Part shown: positions 1 to 6,390 of the stretch, in pieces | How positions within the stretch are numbered: position 1 is the stretch's first letter | Layout of the letters: the number at the start of each line of letters is the position of its first letter | From: Bacillota bacterium | Lineage (GTDB): Bacteria; Bacillota; Clostridia; Lachnospirales; Lachnospiraceae | DNA length: 11,047 nt | NCBI GenBank assembly: GCA_017861355.1 | Contig: JAGFXQ010000100.1 | Coordinates: 1 to 11,047, forward strand | Direction: 5' to 3' | Notes under the pieces: model-generated | What the model was told of the DNA's origin: nothing | What the model saw: the letters and a program-made list of their open reading frames with translations, nothing else | The model's database searches: none | Translations under genes and position numbers: made by a program

Positions 1-689
1 GCCAGGTAAGGCATGTTGAAATCCTTCAAACCGTTATATTCATAAGGCTCCAGCTTATCCATCATACCGTCTTCCATCTTGCGGGAAGCATCACAAGGAA
101 TACGGGAGTAATTCAGATCCACCTTACGGTAAACATTATAGTATTTCGTCTCGGTGTAGATCCAGTCCGCATCCGAATAGGTTCGCACCCTGGTACAGGT
201 TGCCTCTGCTTCGCCGCGGCCGTTCATATCGTAGAGCCAGAAGGGAACGTAGAGACCGGTGATGTTCTTAATGCGGTCTGCGGTCATAAAATCATTCGGT
301 GTGAGACGGCCTTTTCGGCACCACTTTTTGAAAGCCTCTTGCGCTTGTTCCTTATTGATGGTGAAAGGTACTACCTTCGAGGGGGCGAGATTACCGGTCA
401 GACGGTCGCTTAACACGACACCTGCACCACAGAAGCCACAGGTAGTAGCAGTGGTATTTACTTCTGTAATCAGGACAGCTCCGCAGTTGTTGCAGTGGTA
501 CTCATGAGCTTCATTTTCATGGAAAGTGGAATGTTGGCTTTGATCATCCCCATGGTTCGGATTTGAGTAATCATTTTCAAAGCCGGAATTCTTTGCATTG
601 ATGTCATCATCGTCAGCCTCATAATGAATAGTTTCATCTTCGTTCAAAAATGCCCGCAAACAAAGAGTTGTTCCTTTATTTGCGGACAT
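1..689 (-). CDS. TFIIB-type zinc-ribbon protein, partial (3' end off window), probably 5'-truncated
   Basis: The frame is open from the window edge up to an ATG at 687-689, with a stop just upstream at 696-698; 229 residues are visible. A zinc ribbon is clear: CNNC at residues 66-69 and CGFC at 84-87 (four cysteines). It is followed by the block PSKVVPFTINKEQA and then YVPFWLYDMNG, which I recognise from a family of clostridial zinc-ribbon proteins, often misnamed PriA-like, that sit beside pspA. Family members normally start with a second, N-terminal CPxCG zinc finger and then an acidic linker. Here only the acidic linker (about residues 14-62) remains, and residues 1-13 are read from a hairpin. 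The ATG has no convincing ribosome binding site. The gene could be a 5'-truncated remnant, or still be translated from a weak start. The molecular role of the family is unknown to me; an envelope-stress role is inferred only from the pspA neighbour. Confidence 0.72.
   Translation of the reverse strand, partial: MSANKGTTLCLRAFLNEDETIHYEADDDDINAKNSGFENDYSNPNHGDDQSQHSTFHENEAHEYHCNNCGAVLITEVNTTATTCGFCGAGVVLSDRLTGNLAPSKVVPFTINKEQAQEAFKKWCRKGRLTPNDFMTADRIKNITGLYVPFWLYDMNGRGEAEATCTRVRTYSDADWIYTETKYYNVYRKVDLNYSRIPCDASRKMEDGMMDKLEPYEYNGLKDFNMPYL
646..689 (-). terminator. Terminator-like hairpin overlapping the 5' end of the zinc-ribbon ORF
   Basis: Read on the minus strand, TGTCCGCAAA plus AAAG pairs with CTTT plus TTTGCGGGCA around a short loop, and a run of five T follows (A run at 646-650 on the plus strand). 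This is the layout of an intrinsic terminator and would end transcripts coming from pspA. It lies inside the first codons of the zinc-ribbon ORF as called, which supports the idea that this ORF has lost its original start. There is one G-T type mismatch in the lower stem and one mismatch between the two stem blocks. It could instead be a fragment of a repeat. Confidence 0.5.
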
Positions 690-704
690 ATGGAATTACA
701 TACT

Positions 705-904
705 TGATTAAAGTGTCAAAAGCACCTCCGGTGCTTTTCAAATACATTATATTGCTATGAAAGCTTGCTTTCAATAACAATGTAATGTATTTGAAAGAGT
801 GCGAAGCACCTTTTGACGCTTAAATCATTATTGACATGAGCTTGCTTTCAATAGCAATATATTGTATTAGAAAGAGTGCGAAGCACCTTTTGACACTTTA
901 ATCA
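705..904. repeat. 200-bp palindromic MITE-like repeat element
   Basis: The ends are perfect 18-bp inverted repeats: TGATTAAAGTGTCAAAAG at 705-722 and its complement at 887-904. Inside are two direct copies of a 65-bp unit (763-827 and 840-904), which I count as matching at 59 of 65 positions; both contain GAAAGAGTGCGAAGCACC. A third, inverted copy occupies about 705-768. It folds with the first copy into a long stem (735-764 with 767-795), where the two differences in the AATACATTATATTG arm keep G-U pairing. A small hairpin (AAAAGCACC at 718-726, GGTGCTTTT at 730-738) looks like a short two-way terminator. There is no coding capacity. It sits between pspA and the truncated zinc-ribbon gene. 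Most likely it is a miniature mobile element or a genome-wide palindromic repeat. Confidence 0.7.
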
Positions 905-938
905 TACATCATAAATAGCGGTGTTGCAAAATGTCACA

Positions 939-1613
939 TTACTTACCTAAGCTTGCCTTCAGAGCGGCCAACTCATCATCAACATTCGTATTTGTTTCAT
1001 ATTTATCTTTGAGATCCTCGAGGGTCTGCTCTGAAGAGGAATTATTCAGCTCAGCCATAGCATTTGCTTTATCCAGAGCTTTATCTGCCATCTCTTCATA
1101 TTTCTTAAAGCTTGCCATAGAGTCATTTGCGCTTGCAACAGAGGAACCCATCTTATTAATACGCTCTTGGGTCTTTGCAACGGCTAATTTAACTTTAATC
1201 ATATCCTTACGGGATTCGAGCTCGTTGATATCCTCCACTAACTTATCATGCATCTCACGCATATGGGTTGCATTGGAATGAGCTAAGTTATATGCCTCCT
1301 GTAATCCCGGAAGCTTATTGGAAAGGGTGGTTTTCTGCTCCAGGAACTTTCTTGCATCCGCTTCGTTATTCGCCTCCAGAGCTTTCACTGCATAAGTCTG
1401 CATTTTATTGATCTCTTCATTGCAATCATCGAGAACTCTTTTTGAACGTTGTTCTTCAGCCATGATGGATGCAGTTTCGGACTTTACTTTTCCGAGATCG
1501 GTGTTAAGATTTCTCAGGCATTGATCAATCATCTTCTCCGGATCCTCAGCTTTATCAAGTAGTGCGTTAATGTTGCTGGACATAATGTCTCTGAATCTTG
1601 TTAAAATTCCCAT
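939..1613 (-). CDS. pspA: PspA/IM30 family membrane-stress protein
   Basis: This 224-residue protein begins MGILTRFRDIMSSNINALLDKAEDPEKMIDQ, the typical amphipathic N-terminal helix and opening of the PspA/IM30 (Vipp1) family. The rest is almost entirely charged coiled coil (about residues 25-185), ending in an acidic tail. Such proteins bind the inner face of the cell membrane and form ESCRT-III-like assemblies that protect a damaged membrane. An ATG five codons further upstream is in frame, but GGAGGA lies about 7 bases before the MGIL start and the family always begins at MGIL, so I chose that start. It is followed after about 35 bp by the repeat element and then the zinc-ribbon gene. The family call is safe; the exact stress it responds to is not visible. 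Confidence 0.93.
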   Translation of the reverse strand: MGILTRFRDIMSSNINALLDKAEDPEKMIDQCLRNLNTDLGKVKSETASIMAEEQRSKRVLDDCNEEINKMQTYAVKALEANNEADARKFLEQKTTLSNKLPGLQEAYNLAHSNATHMREMHDKLVEDINELESRKDMIKVKLAVAKTQERINKMGSSVASANDSMASFKKYEEMADKALDKANAMAELNNSSSEQTLEDLKDKYETNTNVDDELAALKASLGK

Positions 1614-1742
1614 GGTATACTCCTCCATATAATATGATTTATTGTTCCGCCTAATTAGGTCGGTTTATGAACGGTTTTATGTAACAGGAGTTCTGCAGAA
1701 TAAGATATAATGATCAGTTCCTGTTAACATCTTACAGCTATA

Positions 1743-1771
1743 AGTTTATTCCTAAATCAATGCATCGTCAA
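1743..1771 (-). promoter_or_regulatory. Candidate promoter of pspA
   Basis: On the minus strand a TTGACG box (1766-1771) is separated by 17 bases from a TAAACT box (1743-1748, four of six to consensus). This would give a start near 1736 and a leader of about 120 bases before the MGIL start. The -35 is good and the -10 is weak. The 200 bases between pspA and the regulator gene hold no ORF, and I see no clear terminator for the regulator gene. Confidence 0.35.
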
Positions 1772-1828
1772 GTTAGAATATAGTTAGAATAATGAGAGAA
1801 AGCTTAAGAGCATTGCATTGGCTTGGAA

Positions 1829-2749
1829 CTAATAAATCAAGGATAATATAATGTTTTGAGAAAAATCACCGAAATTTTCACCGAAAAGATTAAAGCCGCC
1901 GATATAATGAGCATCGGGCTTGTTGCCAATACGAATGCAAATGGACTCTCCGGTGGATAAATCCAGATCATTGATACAAACCGATGAGGCAGCAGCTGAA
2001 TTGATTATCGAACAGGAATCGTTAACCTCAAGTGTAACCAGTTCACCATGCTGAGTTGCGCCATTATCCCACCAACTGGGGTTCAAACGACCCCTTCGAC
2101 TACCGAAATCTCCGGGTGACTGCCACGTTCCGCAATCAACTCCATTGATCCATATAGTAATATCGGACTTCCAGCTTTCGTTGAAATTTGGAGCTTCTGA
2201 GCAGGCTTCAAAGGATAATGCAAGGCGTTTTGGCGGATAACCTTTACTTAAGGAGGAGGGGAATTTATACTCAACATAACCACTGGAACTCCAAAGAATC
2301 TGCGCCTTGATACGATCAGGGAGATAAAAATCGGAAGGACGGTCATCGTATCCAATCGGGGAGTATTCAGAGGCTATTCCACAGGACGGAGTGATCTGGC
2401 AATCGGTAAAAGCCCCAATGGGCATAGGAAAACTGATTACTTCGCTGACATTTGGGTCGAGTCCGGATAACCGAATATTGATGAAATCATTTTTTCTACT
2501 GCAGATCTTCATAGATCCTCGGTTACCGGGCTGTGATTTGGTCTGAATTAATCCGGCTTCTTCCAGGTTTCGTATATGAAGGGCAGCACTGGAGGCTGGA
2601 ATCTGGAGATATTCTGCAATTTCACCTACATTATAGCTGTTGGAATAAAGCAGTTTCAATATTTGAATCCGAACCGGAGAGGAAAGAGCATTTCCTACCT
2701 TGCTGAGTTGTATATCGTTATCTGCAGTTAATTCTAGAATCTTAGCCAT
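1829..2749 (-). CDS. ArsR-type winged-helix regulator with C-terminal beta-sandwich-like sensor domain
   Basis: 306 residues. Residues 15-85 form an ArsR-like winged helix-turn-helix: NALSSPVRIQILKLLYSNSYNV, then the recognition region IPASSAALHIRNLEEAGLI. The metal-binding cysteine motif of classic ArsR proteins (ELCVCDL) is absent, so metal sensing is unlikely. Residues 110-306 are a separate, strand-rich domain with many aromatic residues, including DITIWINGVDCGTW (196-209) and GRLNPSWWDNGATQHG (220-235). It reads like a lectin or jelly-roll fold, and I recall similar ArsR-type proteins beside sugar transporters in Firmicutes. It is transcribed divergently from a sugar ABC operon, so the inference is a sugar-responsive regulator, probably a repressor, of that operon and perhaps of itself. 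The start is set by AAGGTGG about 8 bases upstream of the ATG. The ligand is unknown. Confidence 0.85.
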   Translation of the reverse strand: MAKILELTADNDIQLSKVGNALSSPVRIQILKLLYSNSYNVGEIAEYLQIPASSAALHIRNLEEAGLIQTKSQPGNRGSMKICSRKNDFINIRLSGLDPNVSEVISFPMPIGAFTDCQITPSCGIASEYSPIGYDDRPSDFYLPDRIKAQILWSSSGYVEYKFPSSLSKGYPPKRLALSFEACSEAPNFNESWKSDITIWINGVDCGTWQSPGDFGSRRGRLNPSWWDNGATQHGELVTLEVNDSCSIINSAAASSVCINDLDLSTGESICIRIGNKPDAHYIGGFNLFGENFGDFSQNIILSLIY

Positions 2750-2784
2750 AGTAACACCACCTTATGATTTGTGTTTTTGTATTT

Positions 2785-2813
2785 ATTATAACAATTGCTC
2801 AATTCACTGTCTA
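2785..2813 (-). promoter_or_regulatory. Promoter of the ArsR-type regulator gene
   Basis: On the minus strand TAGACA (2808-2813, five of six to consensus) is followed after 17 bases by a perfect TATAAT (2785-2790). Transcription would start near 2778, leaving a leader of about 30 bases with the AAGGTGG ribosome binding site. This is a strong sigma-A type match in the right position. Confidence 0.65.
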
Positions 2814-2863
2814 CAGTTTGGAACAGAAAATGATTACTATGAAATGTGTTTTTTATTATTAAA

Positions 2864-2878
2864 AACATAAAATATGTT
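2864..2878. promoter_or_regulatory. Palindromic operator candidate, distal copy
   Basis: AACATAAAATATGTT is a perfect inverted repeat (AACATA / TATGTT around AAA). The identical 15 bases recur at 3001-3015. This copy lies upstream of both divergent promoters, about 50 bp behind the regulator's -35 box. It suits a second binding site that cooperates with the site at the operon start, for example by looping. The binding protein is inferred to be the divergent ArsR-type regulator. Confidence 0.5.
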
Positions 2879-2910
2879 ACAAATAAAAATTAGTAACAAA
2901 TAAACCGCTT

Positions 2911-2920
2911 AAAATATGTT
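2911..2920. promoter_or_regulatory. Operator half-site between the two palindromes
   Basis: AAAATATGTT repeats the right half of the 15-bp palindrome, without the left arm (CCGCTT precedes it). It begins 42 bp from the same bases of the distal copy and 95 bp before those of the proximal copy, close to whole helical turns in both cases. In such AT-rich DNA it could be chance. Confidence 0.3.
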
Positions 2921-2957
2921 ATAAACTACCAAATAAATAATTTAATATCGATAGATA

Positions 2958-2986
2958 TTGATTAATTAATACAATTATGATATATT
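2958..2986 (+). promoter_or_regulatory. Promoter of the sugar transport and glycosidase operon
   Basis: TTGATT (2958-2963) and TATATT (2981-2986) are spaced by 17 bases, giving a predicted start near 2993. The -35 box overlaps the end of a small inverted repeat (AATATC 2944-2949, GATATT 2954-2959). The predicted start lies directly beside the operator at 2994-3021, as expected for a repressed promoter. Confidence 0.6.
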
Positions 2987-2993
2987 TGTTACA

Positions 2994-3021
2994 GATTAAA
3001 AACATAAAATATGTTTTAATC
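2994..3021. promoter_or_regulatory. Operator candidate at the operon transcription start
   Basis: The 15-bp core AACATAAAATATGTT (3001-3015) is the second exact copy of the distal site. Here the symmetry extends outward: GATTAAAAACATA (2994-3006) pairs with TATGTTTTAATC (3010-3021), with one extra A in the left arm. A protein bound here would cover the +1 region and block the operon. The divergent ArsR-type regulator is the obvious candidate. Confidence 0.6.
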
Positions 3022-3027
3022 AAAAGC

Positions 3028-3039
3028 GTATTCGAATAC
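3028..3039. promoter_or_regulatory. 12-bp palindrome in the operon leader
   Basis: GTATTCGAATAC is a perfect palindrome, flanked by AGC on the left and, two bases further out, GCT on the right. It lies in the leader between the operator and the ribosome binding site. It lacks the TG...CA frame of a CcpA cre site. It could be a further operator for another regulator or a small RNA hairpin. Confidence 0.3.
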
Positions 3040-3059
3040 ACGCTAAAATATCTATTTAG

Positions 3060-3065
3060 AGGAGG
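3060..3065 (+). promoter_or_regulatory. Ribosome binding site that fixes a TTG start
   Basis: A perfect AGGAGG lies 7 bases before TTG at 3073-3075, which opens the lipoprotein signal peptide. An in-frame ATG far upstream at 2977 falls inside the promoter and cannot be the start. Confidence 0.8.
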
Positions 3066-3072
3066 AAAGAAA

Positions 3073-4488
3073 TTGAAAAAGAAATTGGTATCAATAATAC
3101 TATGTATGGTTATGGTATTCAGTATTCTTAGCCTGGGAGCATGCTCCGGGAATAAAGCGGATACGAAGGAGCCGGATGCGACAGAAGCCGTAGCAGATAA
3201 AGATGCAGCACCTGCATCCGGTGACACGCAGGAGACACCATCCGATAGCTCGGCAGAAAAGACACATTTGACCTTCATGGGATGGGGAAATGATGCGGAG
3301 GTTGCAACTTTCCAGGCTATGATTGATCAGTTTGAGACGGCATACCCGAATGTTGAAGTGGAATACATCGTAGTTCCGGCAACTGACTATATGGTTAAGC
3401 TTCAAGCAATGATTTCATCCGGCACACAACCCGATGTATTCTACTGCAATCCGGATTACATAATGCAGCTTGCGATGACCGGCAACTTATACGATATGAC
3501 AGATTATGTAGCTAGCAATGATCTTTTCAAAGAGGATAATGTATGGGCTTCCGCTCTGGATTTTTACCGCTTTGACGGAACAAATGTAAATGTAGGAAAT
3601 ATCTATGCATTGCCTAAGGATGTAAGCGCATTTGCAATTGTATATAATAAGGATCTATTTGCTAGTGCTGGTATCACAGCACCGACCAAGGAACAGCCGT
3701 GGGATTGGAATCAGTATCTGGAGGCAGCACAGAAGCTGACTAGCGGAGAAGGAGATAATAAGATTTTCGGTACCGCACCTTATTCTCTTGAATCAGCAAT
3801 TTGGTCAAATGGAGCTGATTGGCTGGATAGTACATATACGAAGATGACGATTGACACTCCGGAATTTATCGAGGCATTACAATGGTGTGCAGATCTTCGA
3901 ACTAAGTATAAAGTGGCACCTTCTGTATCGGAGGAAGGATCGCTCGGCAGCTATGATCGCTTTATGCAGGGTAAGCTTGGTATGATGGGTGTAGGCTCTT
4001 GGGCTACAGCAGATCTTTGGAGTAAATGTGATTTTGACTGGGATCTTATGGCTTGGCCGGTAAGCCCAAATACAGGGAAGAATGCAGTGTGGTATGGCGG
4101 AAGCGGTCTTGCAGTTGCCGCAACCAGCAAAAATGTTGATGCTGCCTGCAATCTTGCAGCTTTCCTGGCATTCAATGAAGAGACACAGAGAACCAGCTAT
4201 AAGGCAGGTCAGTCGGTGCCGACATTAAAGGATATGGCTTATGGGGAGTATCTGGAGATGGACGCAAAGCCTGCAAACAAAGAAGCATTTCTTGATATAC
4301 TTGGTGGCTACGGACGCCGCGCAACTCAGACCTTCACCTTTAGTACAGAATGGTTCAGTGACTTTAATTCAGGTGTAAACAGTGTATTTGAAGGGGAAAC
4401 AACGGCTCAGGAATTTTGTACCTCGGTCAAAGATGATCTTCAAAGCTTATTGGATGCAAGTATTGAACAAAAGGAAGCGCTGAAGTAA
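3073..4488 (+). CDS. Extracellular sugar-binding lipoprotein of a CUT1 ABC transporter
   Basis: 471 residues from the TTG start, the usual size for this group. A basic start (MKKK) and hydrophobic stretch lead to the lipobox LGAC with the lipidated cysteine at residue 24. A low-complexity Asp/Glu/Ala/Ser/Thr-rich linker (25-63) follows, then the family 1 solute-binding fold, opening THLTFMGWGNDAEVATFQAMIDQFETAYPNVEVEYI. Later marks are GTQPDVFYCNPDYIMQLA and the repeated Trp-rich segments expected of a sugar pocket. The mature protein would be anchored outside the cell membrane and deliver an oligosaccharide to the two permeases downstream. It is the first gene of the operon, directly behind the operator-covered promoter. 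A stem-loop after its stop may raise its message level above that of the permeases. The exact sugar cannot be read from the sequence. Confidence 0.92.
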   Translation: MKKKLVSIILCMVMVFSILSLGACSGNKADTKEPDATEAVADKDAAPASGDTQETPSDSSAEKTHLTFMGWGNDAEVATFQAMIDQFETAYPNVEVEYIVVPATDYMVKLQAMISSGTQPDVFYCNPDYIMQLAMTGNLYDMTDYVASNDLFKEDNVWASALDFYRFDGTNVNVGNIYALPKDVSAFAIVYNKDLFASAGITAPTKEQPWDWNQYLEAAQKLTSGEGDNKIFGTAPYSLESAIWSNGADWLDSTYTKMTIDTPEFIEALQWCADLRTKYKVAPSVSEEGSLGSYDRFMQGKLGMMGVGSWATADLWSKCDFDWDLMAWPVSPNTGKNAVWYGGSGLAVAATSKNVDAACNLAAFLAFNEETQRTSYKAGQSVPTLKDMAYGEYLEMDAKPANKEAFLDILGGYGRRATQTFTFSTEWFSDFNSGVNSVFEGETTAQEFCTSVKDDLQSLLDASIEQKEALK

Positions 4489-4497
4489 ATGCGTTCG

Positions 4498-4533
4498 GAT
4501 AACGTCGGGGCGATTCGTGGCCCCGACGATATC
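4498..4533 (+). other. Intercistronic stem-loop after the binding-protein gene
   Basis: A perfect 9-bp GC-rich stem (CGTCGGGGC 4503-4511, GCCCCGACG 4520-4528) with an 8-base loop extends by four more pairs across one A-A mismatch. No run of T follows, so it is a poor terminator. In ABC operons such a hairpin between the binding protein and the permeases often protects the upstream message from 3' decay or partly ends transcription; that role is inferred. The rest of the 160-base gap to the permease gene shows nothing else clear. Confidence 0.6.
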
Positions 4534-4648
4534 TGAATCTTAACCGTGATGAGTTATTAAGAATGAATGGAATATACCTATATGAATGCATGCATTATCT
4601 ATTGGATTATGACCCGGATGGGATGGTGTGATGCTAAGGAGAGTTAAT

Positions 4649-5545
4649 ATGTTGAAAAAACGCAAAAAACGGAACGATGAACGAATTTACGGCGTGCTTT
4701 TTATTGCTCCCGCAATGCTTCAATTCTTGGTGTTCTTTCTTGTTCCTCTTGGATTGTGTATTTATGCCAGCTTTACGAATTGGAATACTCTATCGGCTCA
4801 TAAAACCTTTGTTGGCTTGAAAAATTATATCTCCCTTCTTCAAGATGATAAATTTTGGAAGGCATTAATGAATACCGTCTATATGCTGATACCAATACCT
4901 GTATATCTTATTTTATCTATGCTGTTTGCGATGGCCTGTAATAAAAAGGTTCCCGGTAATAAGGTGTTCAGAGTCATTTATTATTTACCCTATATATCAT
5001 CGATCGTCGCATTGGTTATTATCTGGAAATGGATCTTTAACCCTGAGTTTGGCTTGATTAACAGCATGCTACGGTCATGGTTCGGGATGAAGGGTCCAAA
5101 CTGGCTGAATGATCCCGTCTGGACGAAGCGTATGATTGTTATCATGATATCGTGGAAACTAATCGGGATCACCGCAATCTATTACTTGGCTGCATTAAAA
5201 AATATACCGAATACGTACTATGAAGCGGCCAGGGTGGATGGCGCTTCCTCCTTTAAACAATTTATTAAGATCACTCTGCCTATGTTATCTCCAACAACCC
5301 TTTATTTATCTATCGTAGGAATTATCGGTTCGTTGCAGACTTTTCTTGAGGTACAGCTGTTCACAACGGACGGTGGTCGTGGGTATGGGGTTGCGACAGT
5401 GATCTACTACACCTGGCAGAGGGCATTTAAGTTCAATCAGATGGGTTACGCCTGTGCAGTAGCGACCTTATTCAGCCTTCTGATTTTAATCATTACCGGT
5501 ATTCAGCTTAAAGTATCAGGCAAATGGGTTTATGAAGGAGAATGA
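4649..5545 (+). CDS. CUT1 ABC transporter permease, MalF/UgpA type
   Basis: 298 residues with a basic start (MLKKRKKRNDER) and about six hydrophobic membrane segments, the first near residues 14-40. The cytoplasmic EAA loop that docks the ATPase is clear: YYEAARVDGASSFKQFIKITLP, near residues 190-211. It forms one half of the membrane channel with the next gene product and takes sugar from the upstream lipoprotein. The start at 4649 is chosen because AAGGAGA lies 6 bases before it; GTG at 4628 and ATG at 4631 lie upstream of that site. The stop codon overlaps the first ATG candidate of the next gene, showing tight co-translation. Confidence 0.93.
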   Translation: MLKKRKKRNDERIYGVLFIAPAMLQFLVFFLVPLGLCIYASFTNWNTLSAHKTFVGLKNYISLLQDDKFWKALMNTVYMLIPIPVYLILSMLFAMACNKKVPGNKVFRVIYYLPYISSIVALVIIWKWIFNPEFGLINSMLRSWFGMKGPNWLNDPVWTKRMIVIMISWKLIGITAIYYLAALKNIPNTYYEAARVDGASSFKQFIKITLPMLSPTTLYLSIVGIIGSLQTFLEVQLFTTDGGRGYGVATVIYYTWQRAFKFNQMGYACAVATLFSLLILIITGIQLKVSGKWVYEGE

Positions 5546-5547
5546 TG

Positions 5548-6384
5548 ATGAAAAATAAGATGAAGCGTTCACATATAATACCTTTTATTTTGCTGTGCCT
5601 AGGTGCATTCACAATGATTGTTCCTTTTGCATGGATGCTATCAACCGCGCTTAAGGAAGCAAAACTGGTTTATCAGATTCCGCCGCAGTGGATCCCAAGT
5701 CCGATTGACTGGAAAAACTTCACGGAAATATGGTCGTCTTCGAATCTGCTCATTGGATTTCGAAATAGTATTTTTATCACGGTTGTGGTAATCGTCTGCA
5801 GTACGATCACCTCCAGCATGGCAGCTTTTGCATTTGCTAAAATGGACTTTCCGGGAAAGGGTCTCTATTTTATTGCACTACTTTCTACGATGATGGTGCC
5901 GGGAGTGGTATTGCTGATACCACAATTTATGATGTATACAAAGTTTTCGTGGATTGATACTTTCTTCCCGCTGATTGTGCCGGCAGCACTTGGTAATGTA
6001 TCGATGATTTTTTTCCTTCGTCAATATATGACAGGATTGTCTTCGGAATTGATTGATGCGGCAAAAATGGATGGCTGTTCCTATCCGAGAATCTATGCAC
6101 AGATATTTATGCCATTAAGTGGACCTGCGATTGCGGCTAACACAATATTATTGTTTATGAATACCTGGAATGATTATCTGGGACCCGCATTGTTTACCAA
6201 TTCAAAAAATCTGCAGACCGTTCAGGTGGCAATCTCCACATTGAATTCTTATTATGCGGAGCAGACCGATGTACCTGTGGTAATGGCGGCTTCGCTGGTG
6301 GCCATTTTACCGGTACTGTTCTTATTTATAACATGTCAGAAGTATTTTACAGAGTCTTTTGCGATGACAGGAATTAAAGGGTAG
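5548..6384 (+). CDS. CUT1 ABC transporter permease, MalG/UgpE type
   Basis: 278 residues, beginning MKNKMKRSHIIPFILLCLGAFTMIVPFAWMLSTALKE, a typical first membrane segment and periplasm-facing loop of MalG-type permeases. About six membrane segments follow. The EAA-type loop ELIDAAKMDGCSYPRIYAQIFMP lies near residues 167-189, and the FMNTWNDYLGPALF block is a family hallmark. Three consecutive ATG codons (5542, 5545, 5548) precede KNK. AAGGAG at 5535-5540 is 7 bases from the third, so I chose that one; 5542 or 5545 are possible and would add one or two Met. It pairs with the preceding permease. No ATPase gene follows, as is common in CUT1 operons served by a shared MsmK-type ATPase. Confidence 0.93.
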   Translation: MKNKMKRSHIIPFILLCLGAFTMIVPFAWMLSTALKEAKLVYQIPPQWIPSPIDWKNFTEIWSSSNLLIGFRNSIFITVVVIVCSTITSSMAAFAFAKMDFPGKGLYFIALLSTMMVPGVVLLIPQFMMYTKFSWIDTFFPLIVPAALGNVSMIFFLRQYMTGLSSELIDAAKMDGCSYPRIYAQIFMPLSGPAIAANTILLFMNTWNDYLGPALFTNSKNLQTVQVAISTLNSYYAEQTDVPVVMAASLVAILPVLFLFITCQKYFTESFAMTGIKG

Positions 6385-6390
6385 GTGTGT

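Noticed and set aside
705..904. CRISPR array
   Set aside because: The 65-bp units are only two direct copies plus one inverted copy, with no spacer pattern and no cas genes.
697..909. Possible TACAT target-site duplication around the repeat element
   Set aside because: TACAT is next to the right end (905-909), but on the left (697-701) it is three bases away from the inverted repeat, and five bases can match by chance.
931..1281. Plus-strand ORF opposite pspA (116 codons)
   Set aside because: It is antisense to a clearly conserved coiled-coil gene and its Ser/Leu-rich composition is what the complement of that gene would give.
1800..1828. Terminator for the ArsR-type regulator gene
   Set aside because: Only very short pairings (GCT/AGC around TAAG) with no T run were found.
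3028..3044. CcpA cre-like site in the operon leader
   Set aside because: The palindrome has a central CG but lacks the TG and CA ends in the right positions.
2977..3072. Upstream in-frame extension of the binding-protein ORF to an ATG at 2977
   Set aside because: It would start inside the promoter, before the predicted transcription start, has no ribosome binding site, and would place 32 residues before the lipoprotein signal peptide.
2919..3405. Minus-strand ORFs across the divergent region and the start of the binding-protein gene
   Set aside because: They overlap the operators, promoter and signal peptide region, and have no family features or ribosome binding sites.
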